This document shows positions 35,215-42,976 of a stretch of DNA of 64,000 bases, in pieces (position 1 is the first letter of the stretch; the number at the start of each line of letters is the position of its first letter). The notes under the pieces were generated by a model. That model had not been told where the DNA came from and ran no database searches. It worked only from the letters and a program-made list of their open reading frames with translations. A program made the translations under genes and the position numbers. The stretch comes from Thalassococcus sp. S3 (lineage in GTDB: Bacteria; Pseudomonadota; Alphaproteobacteria; Rhodobacterales; Rhodobacteraceae). Location: NCBI RefSeq assembly GCF_004216475.1, contig NZ_CP022303.1, positions 2,604,001 to 2,668,000 of the forward strand, given 5' to 3'.

Positions 35215-35540
35215 GCGCACCTCCCACCATCCGAGAAAACGACCTCGGCGCCCGCGACAGCCATGACTGCGGCGACGTAGTGCCACGCGGCGGAGTTTTC
35301 GCAGCGCAGCCAGTTTTTCACTTGGCGTGGCGACACATCGAGAACGACTGCCGCTTTCTGCGCCAACTCGGCCTCAGATCGTGCTGGGAAAGCCTGCCAA
35401 AGCAGGCTGGCGAACATCTTTCGAGACGCGGAAACCTGATCCACGTCAGAATGGGCAAGATTTTTCCGCATAACTACTCCATGTTTCCGGTGTGCTTGGG
35501 AAACAGGAACAGGATCAGAAAAGGAGGGGGCGCGGGTCAT
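35211..35540 (-). CDS. Helix-turn-helix early regulator
   Basis: A 109-residue protein; an internal ATG would remove the first 23 residues. ARSEAELAQKAAVVLDVSPRQVKNWLRC is a helix-turn-helix, followed by a short hydrophobic C-terminus. It overlaps its neighbours by ATGA on both sides. It is the second gene of the leftward early operon; a CII-like or second Cro-like role is plausible. Confidence 0.65.
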   Translation of the reverse strand: MTRAPSFSDPVPVSQAHRKHGVVMRKNLAHSDVDQVSASRKMFASLLWQAFPARSEAELAQKAAVVLDVSPRQVKNWLRCENSAAWHYVAAVMAVAGAEVVFSDGGRCA

Positions 35541-35818
35541 TGGCTTGCGCCCTCAATGGGTGAGTGCAGGCGCGCGATCATTTCAGCGGTAATCTCGAAT
35601 TGGCGGCGACGGCCAGCCAGCAAAACGCTGTGGTGATACCTTGACGGGATTGAACACTTCTCAGCCCACTTGTGAACCTGGTGTGTTGTCACCTGCAGAT
35701 CGGGCGATAGGCTGCAGATATCCGATGCCAACTCAGCGCGCGTCGGCCAAAGGTTCACAAGTTCGCGTATAGTTGACACATGTTTCACGCCCATTTCGAT
35801 AATGGACATAAGTTCCAT
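35537..35818 (-). CDS. Cro-like early regulator
   Basis: A 93-residue protein: RAELASDICSLSPDLQVTTHQVHKWAEKCSIPSRYHHSVL is a Cro/YdaS-type helix-turn-helix with the residues that follow the recognition helix. It is the first gene of the leftward operon, divergent from the Xre repressor. The operator at 35803-35817 lies across its first codons, so the annotated start may be upstream of the true one (an ATG four codons in is possible). Confidence 0.75.
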   Translation of the reverse strand: MELMSIIEMGVKHVSTIRELVNLWPTRAELASDICSLSPDLQVTTHQVHKWAEKCSIPSRYHHSVLLAGRRRQFEITAEMIARLHSPIEGASQ

Positions 35819-35857
35819 TCGTCAAGTGTCAAAACAAACCTATGGACGTTTTTTCCA
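35803..35857. promoter_or_regulatory. Operator pair between repressor and Cro-like gene
   Basis: Two copies of the 15-bp dyad TGGA-N7-TCCA: TGGACATAAGTTCCA at 35803-35817 and TGGACGTTTTTTCCA at 35843-35857. On the minus strand the first one falls in the 17-base spacer between TTGACG and a weak -10, so a bound repressor would block the leftward promoter. The second lies just ahead of the repressor start, suiting autoregulation. Confidence 0.7.
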
Positions 35858-35877
35858 CTGTGCCGGACAATTGCCGC

Positions 35878-36189
35878 ATGAAGAAGATAATTGAGTCCCT
35901 CGTTCCGCGAGAGAGTTCGCCTGAACGCGTTGGCCCCAGAATCACCGGGGCTCGTATGGTTTTGGACCTATCAAAGGCACAGTTTGCTGACGCTATTGAG
36001 CTAGACAGGAGCACACTGACTAAGGTCGAGAAGGGCGAAAAAGGTCTTGATATCGCAAAGGGCGTGCGGATTGCTGACCTCTACGGATTTGGTCTGGACT
36101 ACATTTATCGCGGGGACCTTTCGGATGTTCCTCTCGATTTGCGACCAAAGCTGGTCAAAGCTCTCGAGAGCTTGACCGACACGGCATAG
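35878..36189 (+). CDS. Xre-family lysogeny repressor
   Basis: The start is ATG 35878; an ATG at 35842 would place an operator inside the coding sequence. The 103-residue product is MKKIIESLVPRESSPERVG, then a Xre helix-turn-helix (LDLSKAQFADAIELDRSTLTKVEKGEKGL) and a short C-terminus without a RecA-type cleavage domain. So induction would not be by standard LexA-like autocleavage. It is divergent from the Cro-like gene and lies between two operator pairs. Confidence 0.8.
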   Translation: MKKIIESLVPRESSPERVGPRITGARMVLDLSKAQFADAIELDRSTLTKVEKGEKGLDIAKGVRIADLYGFGLDYIYRGDLSDVPLDLRPKLVKALESLTDTA

Positions 36190-36316
36190 GCCCGAGCAAT
36201 TCGCCAACCCGTGATCCGCGCCAAGATCAGGGTCATCGCATCACTAAACTTGTATTTCATTCTCGCTCCTCCCGTTTGCGAATGCCCATCCGGCCTTTGA
36301 TGTAGGGAGTCTTTGA

Positions 36317-36361
36317 TGGAACTTTTGTCCACTTCGTACTTGACAGTGGAACAAATGTCCA
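36317..36361. promoter_or_regulatory. Second operator pair, ahead of the rightward operon
   Basis: Two more copies of the same dyad, TGGAACTTTTGTCCA at 36317-36331 and TGGAACAAATGTCCA at 36347-36361. They are 30 bases apart, about three helical turns. A -35-like TTGACA at 36340-36345 sits directly before the second copy, matching the arrangement at the leftward promoter. The site would let the repressor also silence the zinc-finger, methyltransferase, AlpA and integrase operon. Confidence 0.7.
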
Positions 36362-36380
36362 TTCTCTTCGTAGGCATTAG

Positions 36381-36401
36381 ATGCCTGAAGCGTTCAGGCA
36401 T
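36381..36401. repeat. 9-bp perfect dyad downstream of the operators
   Basis: ATGCCTGAA (36381-36389), a GCG loop, then TTCAGGCAT (36393-36401). No T-run follows, so it is not a terminator; a second regulator site or an RNA hairpin in the leader is more likely. Confidence 0.6.
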
Positions 36402-36447
36402 GGAAAGGCCACACTTCTTTCAATCCCGCTGAACAGAGGCAGCCACC

Positions 36448-36477
36448 ATGATGATCGAAGACATAGCGAAAGCATGA
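36448..36477 (+). CDS. Nine-codon leader reading frame
   Basis: MMIEDIAKA then TGA, with GAGG eight bases before the first ATG. The stop is three bases before the next gene's ATG at 36481, which has no ribosome site of its own, so reinitiation after the leader is plausible. The frame may also be a remnant. Short and uncertain. Confidence 0.3.
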   Translation: MMIEDIAKA

Positions 36478-36480
36478 CTC

Positions 36481-36813
36481 ATGCAAACGCAGATATCGCC
36501 CGCCAGCGGCAGAGGCCGAAAAAAGCACCAAGGGGAGGCTGAGGCCCTGCCCTCGCTGCGCAACGGCTTTTGTGACTACTGCGGTGATCCGCTCCCTAAG
36601 TCATCCCGCGCCCGTCACGCGCGGTTTTGCTCACCCACATGCCGCAAGAACTGGTGGATCGTTGCGCGCAATCGAGGAGCGCAGCTCTATCAGCTTCTCT
36701 TAATCTGGCGTTTGCATCGCGGTCGGCGCGGGACACCCGGCCAAGGCATGATCAATCTGATCTCCGCGCAGATCGACCGCTGGATCAGCGAGGACCGCCG
36801 AGGTGCAGAATGA
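36481..36813 (+). CDS. Small zinc-finger phage protein
   Basis: A 110-residue protein with [12 protein letters not shown] and [14 protein letters not shown] near residues 30-60, a Cys2-Cys2 zinc ribbon. It has a basic N-terminus and a helical C-terminus ([16 protein letters not shown]). It is the first substantial gene of the rightward operon and overlaps the methyltransferase start by about ten bases. Zinc-ribbon proteins of this kind often regulate or accompany phage DNA enzymes; the role here is unknown. Confidence 0.65.
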   Translation: MQTQISPASGRGRKKHQGEAEALPSLRNGFCDYCGDPLPKSSRARHARFCSPTCRKNWWIVARNRGAQLYQLLLIWRLHRGRRGTPGQGMINLISAQIDRWISEDRRGAE

Positions 36814-38029
36814 CTGGTCCTACTACAACGAATTCGATCCGCACGCCGCTGAGTGGCTTCGGCGCCTCATTGAGGCCAAGGTTATTGCCCCCGGTCTGGT
36901 CGATGAGCGAGATATTCGAGACGTGTGCCCGCGCGATCTTGAAGGCTTCACCCAATGTCATTTCTTCGCTGGCGTGGGAATTTGGTCCTATTGTCTTCGA
37001 CAAGCCGGATGGCGCGACGATCAACCCGTCTGGACAGCATCTGCTCCCTGTCAACCTTTCAGCGCGGCAGGCGCAGGCGATGGGTTTGATGATGAGCGGC
37101 ACCTATGGCCCGCCTTCCACTGGCTCCTCCAGCAGTGTCGCCCTGAAAAGGTGGTTGGAGAGCAGGTTGCAAGCAAAGACGGCCTCAACTGGCTCGACCT
37201 TGTATCGGCTGACTTGGAAGGAACGCTTTACGCCATCGGGGCAGTCGATACCTGCGCTGCGGGCTTCGGTGCTCCGCACATCCGGCAAAGGCTCTTCTGG
37301 GCGGCCGAGGATCTGCGACCTGCCACAGGCTGGATGGGCCACAACGGCGGCCCGGGACTGGAAATCGGAGAGCGCGTCGAGCGAATTCAACCGGGAAAGA
37401 TGGGCACATTCGAGAGGCAAGCCTTTGTCGGCAGAAGCGCAGCTTGCGAGCTGGCCAACGCCGAAGGCATCGATCGGGGACTATCAGAGGGACAGGAGAG
37501 GTGCGAAGGTCATGAACCTGTCGGGCATCGCCAAGATGGCGGGTTGGCCAACTCCGATGGCGGGCACACCAGCCCAGAACGGAAACAACGCGGCGGGCAA
37601 CACGGACAGCAGTCGCAGTACTGTAGAGCTCGCGGGATGGCCAACACCAGTGGCAAAGGACGACAACAAGTCGCCGGACGCCCACTTGGCGATGAAACTG
37701 AGAATGGGCGAGCGCGACGGGACACACTCCAGACGCAGCACGATCACATCTCTCAACGTCATGGCGAAGACAGTCGGCCCGGCCCGACTAACGGTTTCTG
37801 GCGAGATGCTGACTGGCTCTTCTGCCAGGATGGATACTGGAGGCCAGTTGAACCCGGCACATCCCCGCTGGCTACAGGGGCTACCGCACGCATGGGACGC
37901 CTTAGCGCCTACGGAAACGGCCTCAACACTGCGCAAGCAACGGCGTTCATTGAAGCCTACATGGAGCGGCACATTGTGGACCTGACCGAAACCATTGCAG
38001 GCAACCTGTTTGAGTGGAGTGGGATATGA
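36803..38029 (+). CDS. C5-cytosine DNA methyltransferase
   Basis: The start is GTG 36803. The 408-residue product has motif [12 protein letters not shown], motif [15 protein letters not shown] with the catalytic Cys, motif VI as VVGEQVAS (ENV replaced by EQV), motif [18 protein letters not shown] and motif [13 protein letters not shown]. The region between about 200 and 320 is low-complexity, rich in Gly/Arg/Gln ([16 protein letters not shown]), and would be the target-recognition part. It methylates cytosine, protecting phage DNA from restriction or marking it. A different frame of the same DNA is also open (see next). Confidence 0.85.
   Translation: MQNDWSYYNEFDPHAAEWLRRLIEAKVIAPGLVDERDIRDVCPRDLEGFTQCHFFAGVGIWSYCLRQAGWRDDQPVWTASAPCQPFSAAGAGDGFDDERHLWPAFHWLLQQCRPEKVVGEQVASKDGLNWLDLVSADLEGTLYAIGAVDTCAAGFGAPHIRQRLFWAAEDLRPATGWMGHNGGPGLEIGERVERIQPGKMGTFERQAFVGRSAACELANAEGIDRGLSEGQERCEGHEPVGHRQDGGLANSDGGHTSPERKQRGGQHGQQSQYCRARGMANTSGKGRQQVAGRPLGDETENGRARRDTLQTQHDHISQRHGEDSRPGPTNGFWRDADWLFCQDGYWRPVEPGTSPLATGATARMGRLSAYGNGLNTAQATAFIEAYMERHIVDLTETIAGNLFEWSGI
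36903..37985 (+). CDS. Long overlapping frame within the methyltransferase gene
   Basis: Open from at least 36903 (ATG, 360 residues; the frame is open from 36627) to 37985, in a different frame from the methyltransferase. Its product has [32 protein letters not shown] and repeated GWPTP motifs, and ends with [21 protein letters not shown] recall these as a recurring family in phage databases; here each WPTP lies over the methyltransferase's LAN-type segments. Either a true overprinted gene or a recurring misannotated shadow of these methyltransferase genes. Kept at low confidence as a gene. Confidence 0.3.
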   Translation: MSEIFETCARAILKASPNVISSLAWEFGPIVFDKPDGATINPSGQHLLPVNLSARQAQAMGLMMSGTYGPPSTGSSSSVALKRWLESRLQAKTASTGSTLYRLTWKERFTPSGQSIPALRASVLRTSGKGSSGRPRICDLPQAGWATTAARDWKSESASSEFNRERWAHSRGKPLSAEAQLASWPTPKASIGDYQRDRRGAKVMNLSGIAKMAGWPTPMAGTPAQNGNNAAGNTDSSRSTVELAGWPTPVAKDDNKSPDAHLAMKLRMGERDGTHSRRSTITSLNVMAKTVGPARLTVSGEMLTGSSARMDTGGQLNPAHPRWLQGLPHAWDALAPTETASTLRKQRRSLKPTWSGTLWT

Positions 38030-38307
38030 GCGAGAGCGAGACCAAGCTGGAAGACCGAACCTTTGATAACGTTTCGGCGTTCGGATCGCGCCTTTGGGTT
38101 GCGTCTCGTTTGGGTGTGAGCCTCGATACATTCTATCGAAAACGTGAGAGTCTTGAGGAGAAGGGTTTTCCGAAACCGGACCCATTGCTCAACCTTTACA
38201 ACAAGGCAGATGTTGACGCCTGGAACGAGACGAGGCGACAAATCAAAAATGCGAACGGCTCCTCGTCAACAGGGAGCGAAGCGGGACCCAGACTCAATGC
38301 CGTATAG
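38026..38307 (+). CDS. AlpA/excisionase-like DNA-binding protein
   Basis: The start is ATG 38026, overlapping the methyltransferase stop as ATGA. The 93-residue product has WVASRLGVSLDTFYRKRESL and GFPKPDPLLNLYNKADVDAW, a winged-helix/MerR-like pattern of AlpA-type regulators and excisionases. It precedes and overlaps the integrase, as expected for a recombination directionality factor. Confidence 0.75.
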   Translation: MSESETKLEDRTFDNVSAFGSRLWVASRLGVSLDTFYRKRESLEEKGFPKPDPLLNLYNKADVDAWNETRRQIKNANGSSSTGSEAGPRLNAV

Positions 38308-39499
38308 ATCTGCCCTTTGGGATGACAGCGATCCTGACTACGCCCCCGGGATAAACTATGCCAAGGGCTTGGCGTACTGGCGCCCGAGCAACACTTACAC
38401 CGCAGTTGGATTTCCAAAAGACAGCATCAAACTGCCGGGTCGGAAAGGAGACCATCTCCATCGCGTCCGCGCAGCCGAATGCCGACGCCTAACCAGAGAC
38501 ATGATCCGCGCTGTCAGCGCGGATGACACGGCAGAGATAGGAACATGGGATTGGGTGATGCAGTCTTGGGTAGCCGACAAGTATTCCCGCTATCACCAAG
38601 GCAAACAAAACACCCGCGAAAGTCATGACTACGTCTTGCGGAAGCTGTCCAGCATCATTGGCCATATGAGGATCGAGCAACTCACCTACAGAGAGATGTG
38701 TCAAATCCGCGAGGCGATGGAGATCAAAAAGCGATCATCATCTTACAAGAAGAAGATGTTCGGTATGATTTCCACCTTGGCCCGTTACGCGGCTGGACCT
38801 CTTAGGCAGCACCAGGCTCGTGACGTTCTGCAGGACCATGGTGAGATCGTGATTCAGTCGGACCCCAAACGTCACTCGGCTCCAGACGCCGCGATGATAC
38901 GTGCGATTGTTGACGAAGCAGATGGTCGAGGTCTATTCGCCTTCGCAACCGGTCTTCTCATCCAGTGGACCTACATGCTTCGCGCCGTGGATGTGCGGGG
39001 GCAGTGGCTCGATGCCGAGGAAGCAGACGGAGGTTTGTATCGCAACGGGAAGCGTTGGCAGGATGGCCTTACGTGGGACATGTTCGACGCGGATCTGACA
39101 AAGTTCGAGAAGGTGATCAGTAAGACACGCAATAGCCTTCCGGAGACAATGACATTCACGGTAACGCCGGAGATCCGGTCGAGACTTGCTCTTCTCAGCA
39201 ACGACTGCAGGCGCGTTGGACCTGTTATCGTGTCAGAACGCTATCGGCGGCCATACACGCGTTATAGCTGGTCTCAGGCCTTCAGGCGCATCAGGGATGA
39301 CCTGAAGCTGCCCGAGACAGTCTGGATGATGGACACACGTGCGGGCGCAATTACTGAAGCGCAGGGATTGGTCTCCGACCCTTTCACCTTGCGCGATGCC
39401 GCACAGCATCTTCACGTTGAAACCACAGACGGTTATGCCCGTGCGCGCTCGGAGAACATCAATAAGGTTGTTCAGTTACGGTCATCCAAGAAAAAATGA
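38249..39499 (+). CDS. Tyrosine-recombinase integrase of prophage 1
   Basis: The start is ATG 38249 inside the preceding gene's end, giving 416 residues. The catalytic domain has YMLRAVDVRG (first Arg), MMDTRAGAITEAQ (second Arg; the usual His of H-x-x-R is Met), RDAAQHLHVETTDGYARA (final His and Tyr). An RAGAITEA variant of this box is seen in some alphaproteobacterial phage integrases. It would integrate and excise prophage 1, and it lies next to the tRNA-derived att repeat. Confidence 0.88.
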   Translation: MRTAPRQQGAKRDPDSMPYRSALWDDSDPDYAPGINYAKGLAYWRPSNTYTAVGFPKDSIKLPGRKGDHLHRVRAAECRRLTRDMIRAVSADDTAEIGTWDWVMQSWVADKYSRYHQGKQNTRESHDYVLRKLSSIIGHMRIEQLTYREMCQIREAMEIKKRSSSYKKKMFGMISTLARYAAGPLRQHQARDVLQDHGEIVIQSDPKRHSAPDAAMIRAIVDEADGRGLFAFATGLLIQWTYMLRAVDVRGQWLDAEEADGGLYRNGKRWQDGLTWDMFDADLTKFEKVISKTRNSLPETMTFTVTPEIRSRLALLSNDCRRVGPVIVSERYRRPYTRYSWSQAFRRIRDDLKLPETVWMMDTRAGAITEAQGLVSDPFTLRDAAQHLHVETTDGYARARSENINKVVQLRSSKKK

Positions 39500-39597
39500 A
39501 TCGGAACACCTGCAAACGCAGCTTCCAACTCTTGATCCAACCACTGAATTACTTACAACCAGCCGATAAGCTAAAGCACTGATTTACTTTAAGAAAG

Positions 39598-39644
39598 TGG
39601 TCGGGGCGGCAGGATTCGAACCTACGACCCCCTGTACCCAAAAC
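39598..39644. repeat. attL-type 47-bp copy of the tRNA-Pro 3' part
   Basis: Identical over 47 bases to 50411-50457, from the encoded CCA end back through the T-arm and variable region into the anticodon loop. It carries no 5' tRNA half, so it is an att remnant rather than a gene. It lies between integrase 1 and integrase 2, within a 309-base stretch (39500-39808) without a gene. Confidence 0.9.
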
Positions 39645-39774
39645 CGATATAGGTCATCTGTGCGGTTAAACGCCATTCGGTTTGATACGGCTCAATACGT
39701 TGAATTTATTTACTGAATCTCTCCTTCCTGACTCTTGTAAGCGATTCGTTCGGTGCCATATGGTGTCAAAGCGT

Positions 39775-39794
39775 AGTAGCTCATTTGGTAGCTG
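39775..39794. promoter_or_regulatory. Left arm-type integrase sites
   Basis: AGTAGCT at 39775-39781 and GTAGCTG at 39788-39794, 13 bases apart, just ahead of the integrase ribosome site. The same core occurs three times inside the other end of the element. Such paired arm sites would bind the integrase and may also let it control its own promoter. Confidence 0.5.
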
Positions 39795-39808
39795 GAACGG
39801 AGACACCC

Positions 39809-41107
39809 ATGCCCAAGATCGAATTTACCGCCCCCGCAGTGAAGGCCCTGAGGGAGAACACAGACACCACTCCGGGCACCTACTTTGACACCAAGTTGCC
39901 GGGGTTCGGTCTGAGGGTGAGCAAGCGGACACGCAAATTCGTCGTCGTGGGGTACGTTGCAGGGAAAAAGGTTTGGGTCACTCAAGGGCCGTCCGAGTTG
40001 ACACTCCCCAAGGCGCGCAAGTGGGCTGAGGGTGTGCTGGGTGATCTGGCGAGAGGCATAAACCCGAACGCCGCCAAGGCGGAGCAGCGGGCGGCTGCCA
40101 TGAAGCTGAGCGAGGCGCTGGACACCTACCTAAATGACAACGACCTAAAGGAGTCCACCGCCACCGAAAACCGCCGCTTGATCGAGCGGGACTTGAAAGA
40201 CTGGTTGAACAAAGACGTGAAACACATCACGCGCCAAATGGTTGTCAACCGCTTTGACAAGCTGACAGAGCGAAGCCCTGCCATAGCTAACCATGTGTTT
40301 TGGGTGCTGCGGGCGATCCTGAACCACACGCGCGTTGTCACCAAGAATGAACAAGGTGAGTTTACCCTGCCCCCAAACCCGTGCGACCGCTTGACCGACC
40401 TCAAACGCTGGCACAAGCCCCAAGCCCGCAAAGGGACGGTCGCAATAGATCAGTTTCCGGCGCTGATGGATGCTCTGGTGGAGATGGACCAGACATTTGC
40501 AGACTACATCATGGTGTTGCTGCGAACAGGTATGAGGCGGACTGAGGCCGCGTCCCTCCGATGGACCGACATTAGCTTTGATGCCTCCACCTTCACAATC
40601 CGGGCTGAGGTGGCCAAGAACAAGAAAGCAGTCACCCTGCCCGCTTCTAAACAGGTCATGGCGATATTCGAACGTCGCAGCGATGCCGCACCAGACACGC
40701 TTCACGTCTTTGGCGACTCCAAGCGATACGACCCAAGAAAGTCGCTCTTAAAGCTGCGTAAGGCCCTGGGGTCGGACCTCACCTATCATGACTGCCGCCG
40801 CACCTTCTTACAGTTGGCAGAAAACCAAGAGGTGCCCACGGGTTTCATCAAGAAGCTGGCGAACCACACAGACAGTCGTGACGTGACCGCCGCTCACTAT
40901 ACGAACCAATCCGATGCTGAGGCCCTGAGGCCGTACACGCAGCGGATCAGCGATCAGATTGACCGCCTCGGGCACCTCGACAATCCTGATCTTGCGGCAC
41001 GCGATGCGCTGGAAAGCCTTAAGAAGGCGATAGAAGGCATTGAAGAATTTGAACAGTTTGCGCCTGCTGCGGATCGTTTGAAGCGGATAATGACGGAACT
41101 TGCCTAA
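39809..41107 (+). CDS. Tyrosine-recombinase integrase of the satellite
   Basis: The start is ATG 39809 with ACGGAG upstream; a TTG 24 bases earlier lies in the arm sites. The 432-residue product begins with an arm-binding domain (YFDTKLPGFGLRVSKRTRKF, the DUF4102-like pattern). The catalytic domain has LLRTGMRRTEAASLRW, YHDCRRTFLQLAE (H-x-x-R), LANHTDSRDVTAAHYTN (His and Tyr). All key residues are present. It should insert the element at tRNA-Pro. Confidence 0.92.
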   Translation: MPKIEFTAPAVKALRENTDTTPGTYFDTKLPGFGLRVSKRTRKFVVVGYVAGKKVWVTQGPSELTLPKARKWAEGVLGDLARGINPNAAKAEQRAAAMKLSEALDTYLNDNDLKESTATENRRLIERDLKDWLNKDVKHITRQMVVNRFDKLTERSPAIANHVFWVLRAILNHTRVVTKNEQGEFTLPPNPCDRLTDLKRWHKPQARKGTVAIDQFPALMDALVEMDQTFADYIMVLLRTGMRRTEAASLRWTDISFDASTFTIRAEVAKNKKAVTLPASKQVMAIFERRSDAAPDTLHVFGDSKRYDPRKSLLKLRKALGSDLTYHDCRRTFLQLAENQEVPTGFIKKLANHTDSRDVTAAHYTNQSDAEALRPYTQRISDQIDRLGHLDNPDLAARDALESLKKAIEGIEEFEQFAPAADRLKRIMTELA

Positions 41108-41289
41108 TCAAACCGCATGGACCCGGATATGAACCACCCTTCGCCAAACCGATTGAAAACGTTCGCAATGGCAGCTAGTTGCAGGGTGCATCCGTACACG
41201 GAGGATGGGCGAACAGGCTGCGGTCAGAAAGCGTCCCGGAAGCGTTAAGCCCGCATTCTGCGGGGTAACCGTTCTGTGGAGGTGCAATC

Positions 41290-41514
41290 ATGCCCCTGAC
41301 AAAGAAGCCGTCTGACCGCCCGTCCCTGTCCCCCAAGCAAGCCGCTGAATACACCGGCGGCGCTTTATCTTATCAATTCTTGAAACGCGACCGCGCCGAA
41401 GCTGAGGCCAATGGCGTTCCCCCTCAAATTCCTTACTACCGCGTGTCCTATCGGGTAGTCCGGTATCGCCCATCAGACCTAGACGCTTACCTAGAAGCAC
41501 TGCGGGTGGGCTGA
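41290..41514 (+). CDS. AlpA-like satellite regulator
   Basis: A 74-residue protein from ATG 41290, seven bases after GGAGG. PSLSPKQAAEYTGGALSYQFLKRDR is a winged-helix recognition region, and YRVVRYRPSDLDAYLEAL is the AlpA-type end. In PICIs, AlpA is the master activator or the excisionase. It lies 182 bases after the integrase; a CCCGC/GCGGG hairpin lies in that gap at 41250-41264. Confidence 0.8.
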   Translation: MPLTKKPSDRPSLSPKQAAEYTGGALSYQFLKRDRAEAEANGVPPQIPYYRVSYRVVRYRPSDLDAYLEALRVG

Positions 41515-41517
41515 GTC

Positions 41518-42489
41518 ATGGCCAAGAAATCCGAAATTGTTTCATGGGATGCCCTGCGACGCGACGTAGCTGCTTTAGACCAGATATGCCTCGCCCTCGT
41601 TCCAAAACGCCAGAAACGGCAATCTGCGGCGGTGCTGCGTTATCTCATACGCTCTTGGAACACGCGGACCACCCGCTACAACGGTGCCGTGCCGGGGGAG
41701 TGGATATCGCGATCTATCGACCAGATGTTGAAAGCTAACCTGGCCAATTCGCGCAACCCGCTCAACGAATACCTGCAAAGACTTGGACCGCCCCGAGAGT
41801 CTGCAAATTGCGTGCGCGATGAATGTGCTAATCTGATCGTGCGTAAGCGGATGAAGTATGGCGCAAAATCGAAGGTGGTGGTTCCGCATTTCCAACTGTC
41901 TCGCGAACTGTTGGATTTGTTGGAGGCCATCGACTTCGCAAGGCGTAAAATGCCCGAAAAGACATTCAAGGCGTTCCGTGACCTCATTTGTGAGCCGATC
42001 AATGATGCCACACCCAAAGAGGCATACGACTACGGGCCAACCTACCATCTCGCCCGGATTGCGTTCAAACACCGGGCCTCGCATCGCTACAACTTCGATG
42101 ACTTCAAAGCCGATATTGAGGCCTTGCACACAAAGGCAAACACCTTCGATCCAAAGGCATCGTCAAATCCTGTTTCAGGACAATCTGTAGGTTATCCTGA
42201 TTCAGGACATCCTTTAGGTTATCCTGTTTCAGGACAACCTGATCTGATTACAGGGCCTTCTAAGGAAGTTGGTACAGAGGGATTGAAAACAGAGTGCGGA
42301 CAAGCCGCTCCCACGTCTGTTTCAACCGAGGAGATTTTTCAGGCTGTAGATGTTGGAAAAGACACGCTGTCTGACAATGAGAAGCTGAAGGTTCAAGAGG
42401 CTGCATCACAAGCAAAGAAGGAAGCTGCGCAAGATGCCAAACACGCTGCCCTGATGGCAAAGTACAAGAAGTCGGGGGCGAAAGCATGA
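41518..42489 (+). CDS. Satellite replication-type protein with internal iterons
   Basis: A 323-residue protein, four bases after AlpA. The N-terminal 210 residues are helical and basic (RQKRQSAAVLRYLIRSWNTR, FKAFRDLICEPINDAT), with no recognised helicase or primase motif. The middle carries nine-residue repeats (PVSGQSVGY, PDSGHPLGY, PVSGQPDL), encoded by 27-base iterons. The C-terminal end is charged (AASQAKKEAAQDAKHAALMAKYKK). Iterons within a gene are known for initiators such as lambda O. I infer an initiator role from that; it is not shown by domain. Confidence 0.6.
   Translation: MAKKSEIVSWDALRRDVAALDQICLALVPKRQKRQSAAVLRYLIRSWNTRTTRYNGAVPGEWISRSIDQMLKANLANSRNPLNEYLQRLGPPRESANCVRDECANLIVRKRMKYGAKSKVVVPHFQLSRELLDLLEAIDFARRKMPEKTFKAFRDLICEPINDATPKEAYDYGPTYHLARIAFKHRASHRYNFDDFKADIEALHTKANTFDPKASSNPVSGQSVGYPDSGHPLGYPVSGQPDLITGPSKEVGTEGLKTECGQAAPTSVSTEEIFQAVDVGKDTLSDNEKLKVQEAASQAKKEAAQDAKHAALMAKYKKSGAKA
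42169..42249. repeat. Three 27-bp iterons, candidate satellite origin
   Basis: Units start at 42169, 42196 and 42223, each opening with the palindrome CCTGTTTCAGG or CCTGATTCAGG, followed by ACAATCTGTAGGTTAT or close variants. The spacing is exactly 27 bases, so the repeats fall in the same reading frame. They are followed by a stretch richer in A and T. Confidence 0.75.
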
Positions 42490-42701
42490 AAGAGCGATAC
42501 CAGCCCGATCTATCTGGTCGGACCAGAGAGTCCGTGATCCGTGTGCGGATGCCAAGAAACATGAACAACGCATGGCGAACGATCTGCAAGGCCAAGGGTG
42601 CCAATCCCTGCGAAGCCATCCGCGATCTGGTGGAACGCGAAATTCGAATGCACCACCAAATGGATGATGCTGGACCCGATCTGATACCAGATGACAAGTG
42701 A
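42486..42701 (+). CDS. Ribbon-helix-helix DNA-binding protein
   Basis: A 71-residue protein, ATGA overlap with the replication gene. ESVIRVRMPRNMNNAWRTICKAKGANPCEAIRDLVEREI fits the ribbon-helix-helix fold (Arc/CopG-like). It could control the replication gene or the packaging operon. Alternatively it might serve as a small terminase subunit, since none was found elsewhere, but that is speculative. Confidence 0.6.
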   Translation: MKERYQPDLSGRTRESVIRVRMPRNMNNAWRTICKAKGANPCEAIRDLVEREIRMHHQMDDAGPDLIPDDK

Positions 42702-42740
42702 TGGATTCACCGCAACGCCCCAGCCTGTTACTCTCACCTT

Positions 42741-42832
42741 ATCACCGGGCGCTGATCTTCTATCCCGTGTTTGATCATGGCAACGCCGATAGGTTTCAGA
42801 CTCCACGCGCAATCGCCATAGCGCCCGGTGAT
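42741..42832. repeat. 13-bp perfect inverted repeat in the gap before the accessory gene
   Basis: ATCACCGGGCGCT (42741-42753) and AGCGCCCGGTGAT (42820-42832) with 66 bases between. It lies in the 275-base gap between the early and packaging parts of the satellite. It could be a packaging site, a control site or a structured RNA. No T-run makes a terminator unlikely. Confidence 0.65.
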
Positions 42833-42976
42833 CCTCACCCAAGCCCATAGGGAACCCTGCCGCCTGGGGGGGAACCCACGCAACGATCGGAGGGGCGGGG
42901 CGTAAACACTCAATTCCCTGTTGTAACACTTTTGCAGGTGATACTGTCTGTCTGCTTAACTTATTCAGGGGGGCCG

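Larger units (their letters stand above)
3874..39597. mobile_element. Prophage 1: lambda/HK97-type siphophage
   Basis: A full set of siphophage modules is present. On the minus strand are packaging, head, neck, tail tube, tape measure, tail tip, fibre and lysis genes from 28753 down to 3874, and an early replication operon from 35818 down to 29743. On the plus strand are repressor, methyltransferase, AlpA-like factor and integrase from 35878 to 39499. The right boundary is set at the tRNA-derived repeat beginning at 39598. The left boundary is the last lysis gene by content only: no left att copy was found, so the element could extend into the accessory block or past the window edge. All core structural genes look intact. 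Confidence 0.85.

Noticed and set aside
36105..36401. 98-codon minus-strand frame across the second operator pair
   Set aside because: It starts inside the 9-bp dyad and overlaps the end of the repressor gene; no family pattern and no ribosome site.
39598..39644. Second tRNA-Pro gene
   Set aside because: Only the 3' part is present; past the anticodon loop the sequence diverges from the intact gene, so no cloverleaf can form.
42169..42249. CRISPR array
   Set aside because: The repeats are tandem, 27-bp units without unique spacers and lie inside a coding frame; they are iterons. No CRISPR or cas gene was seen anywhere in the window.
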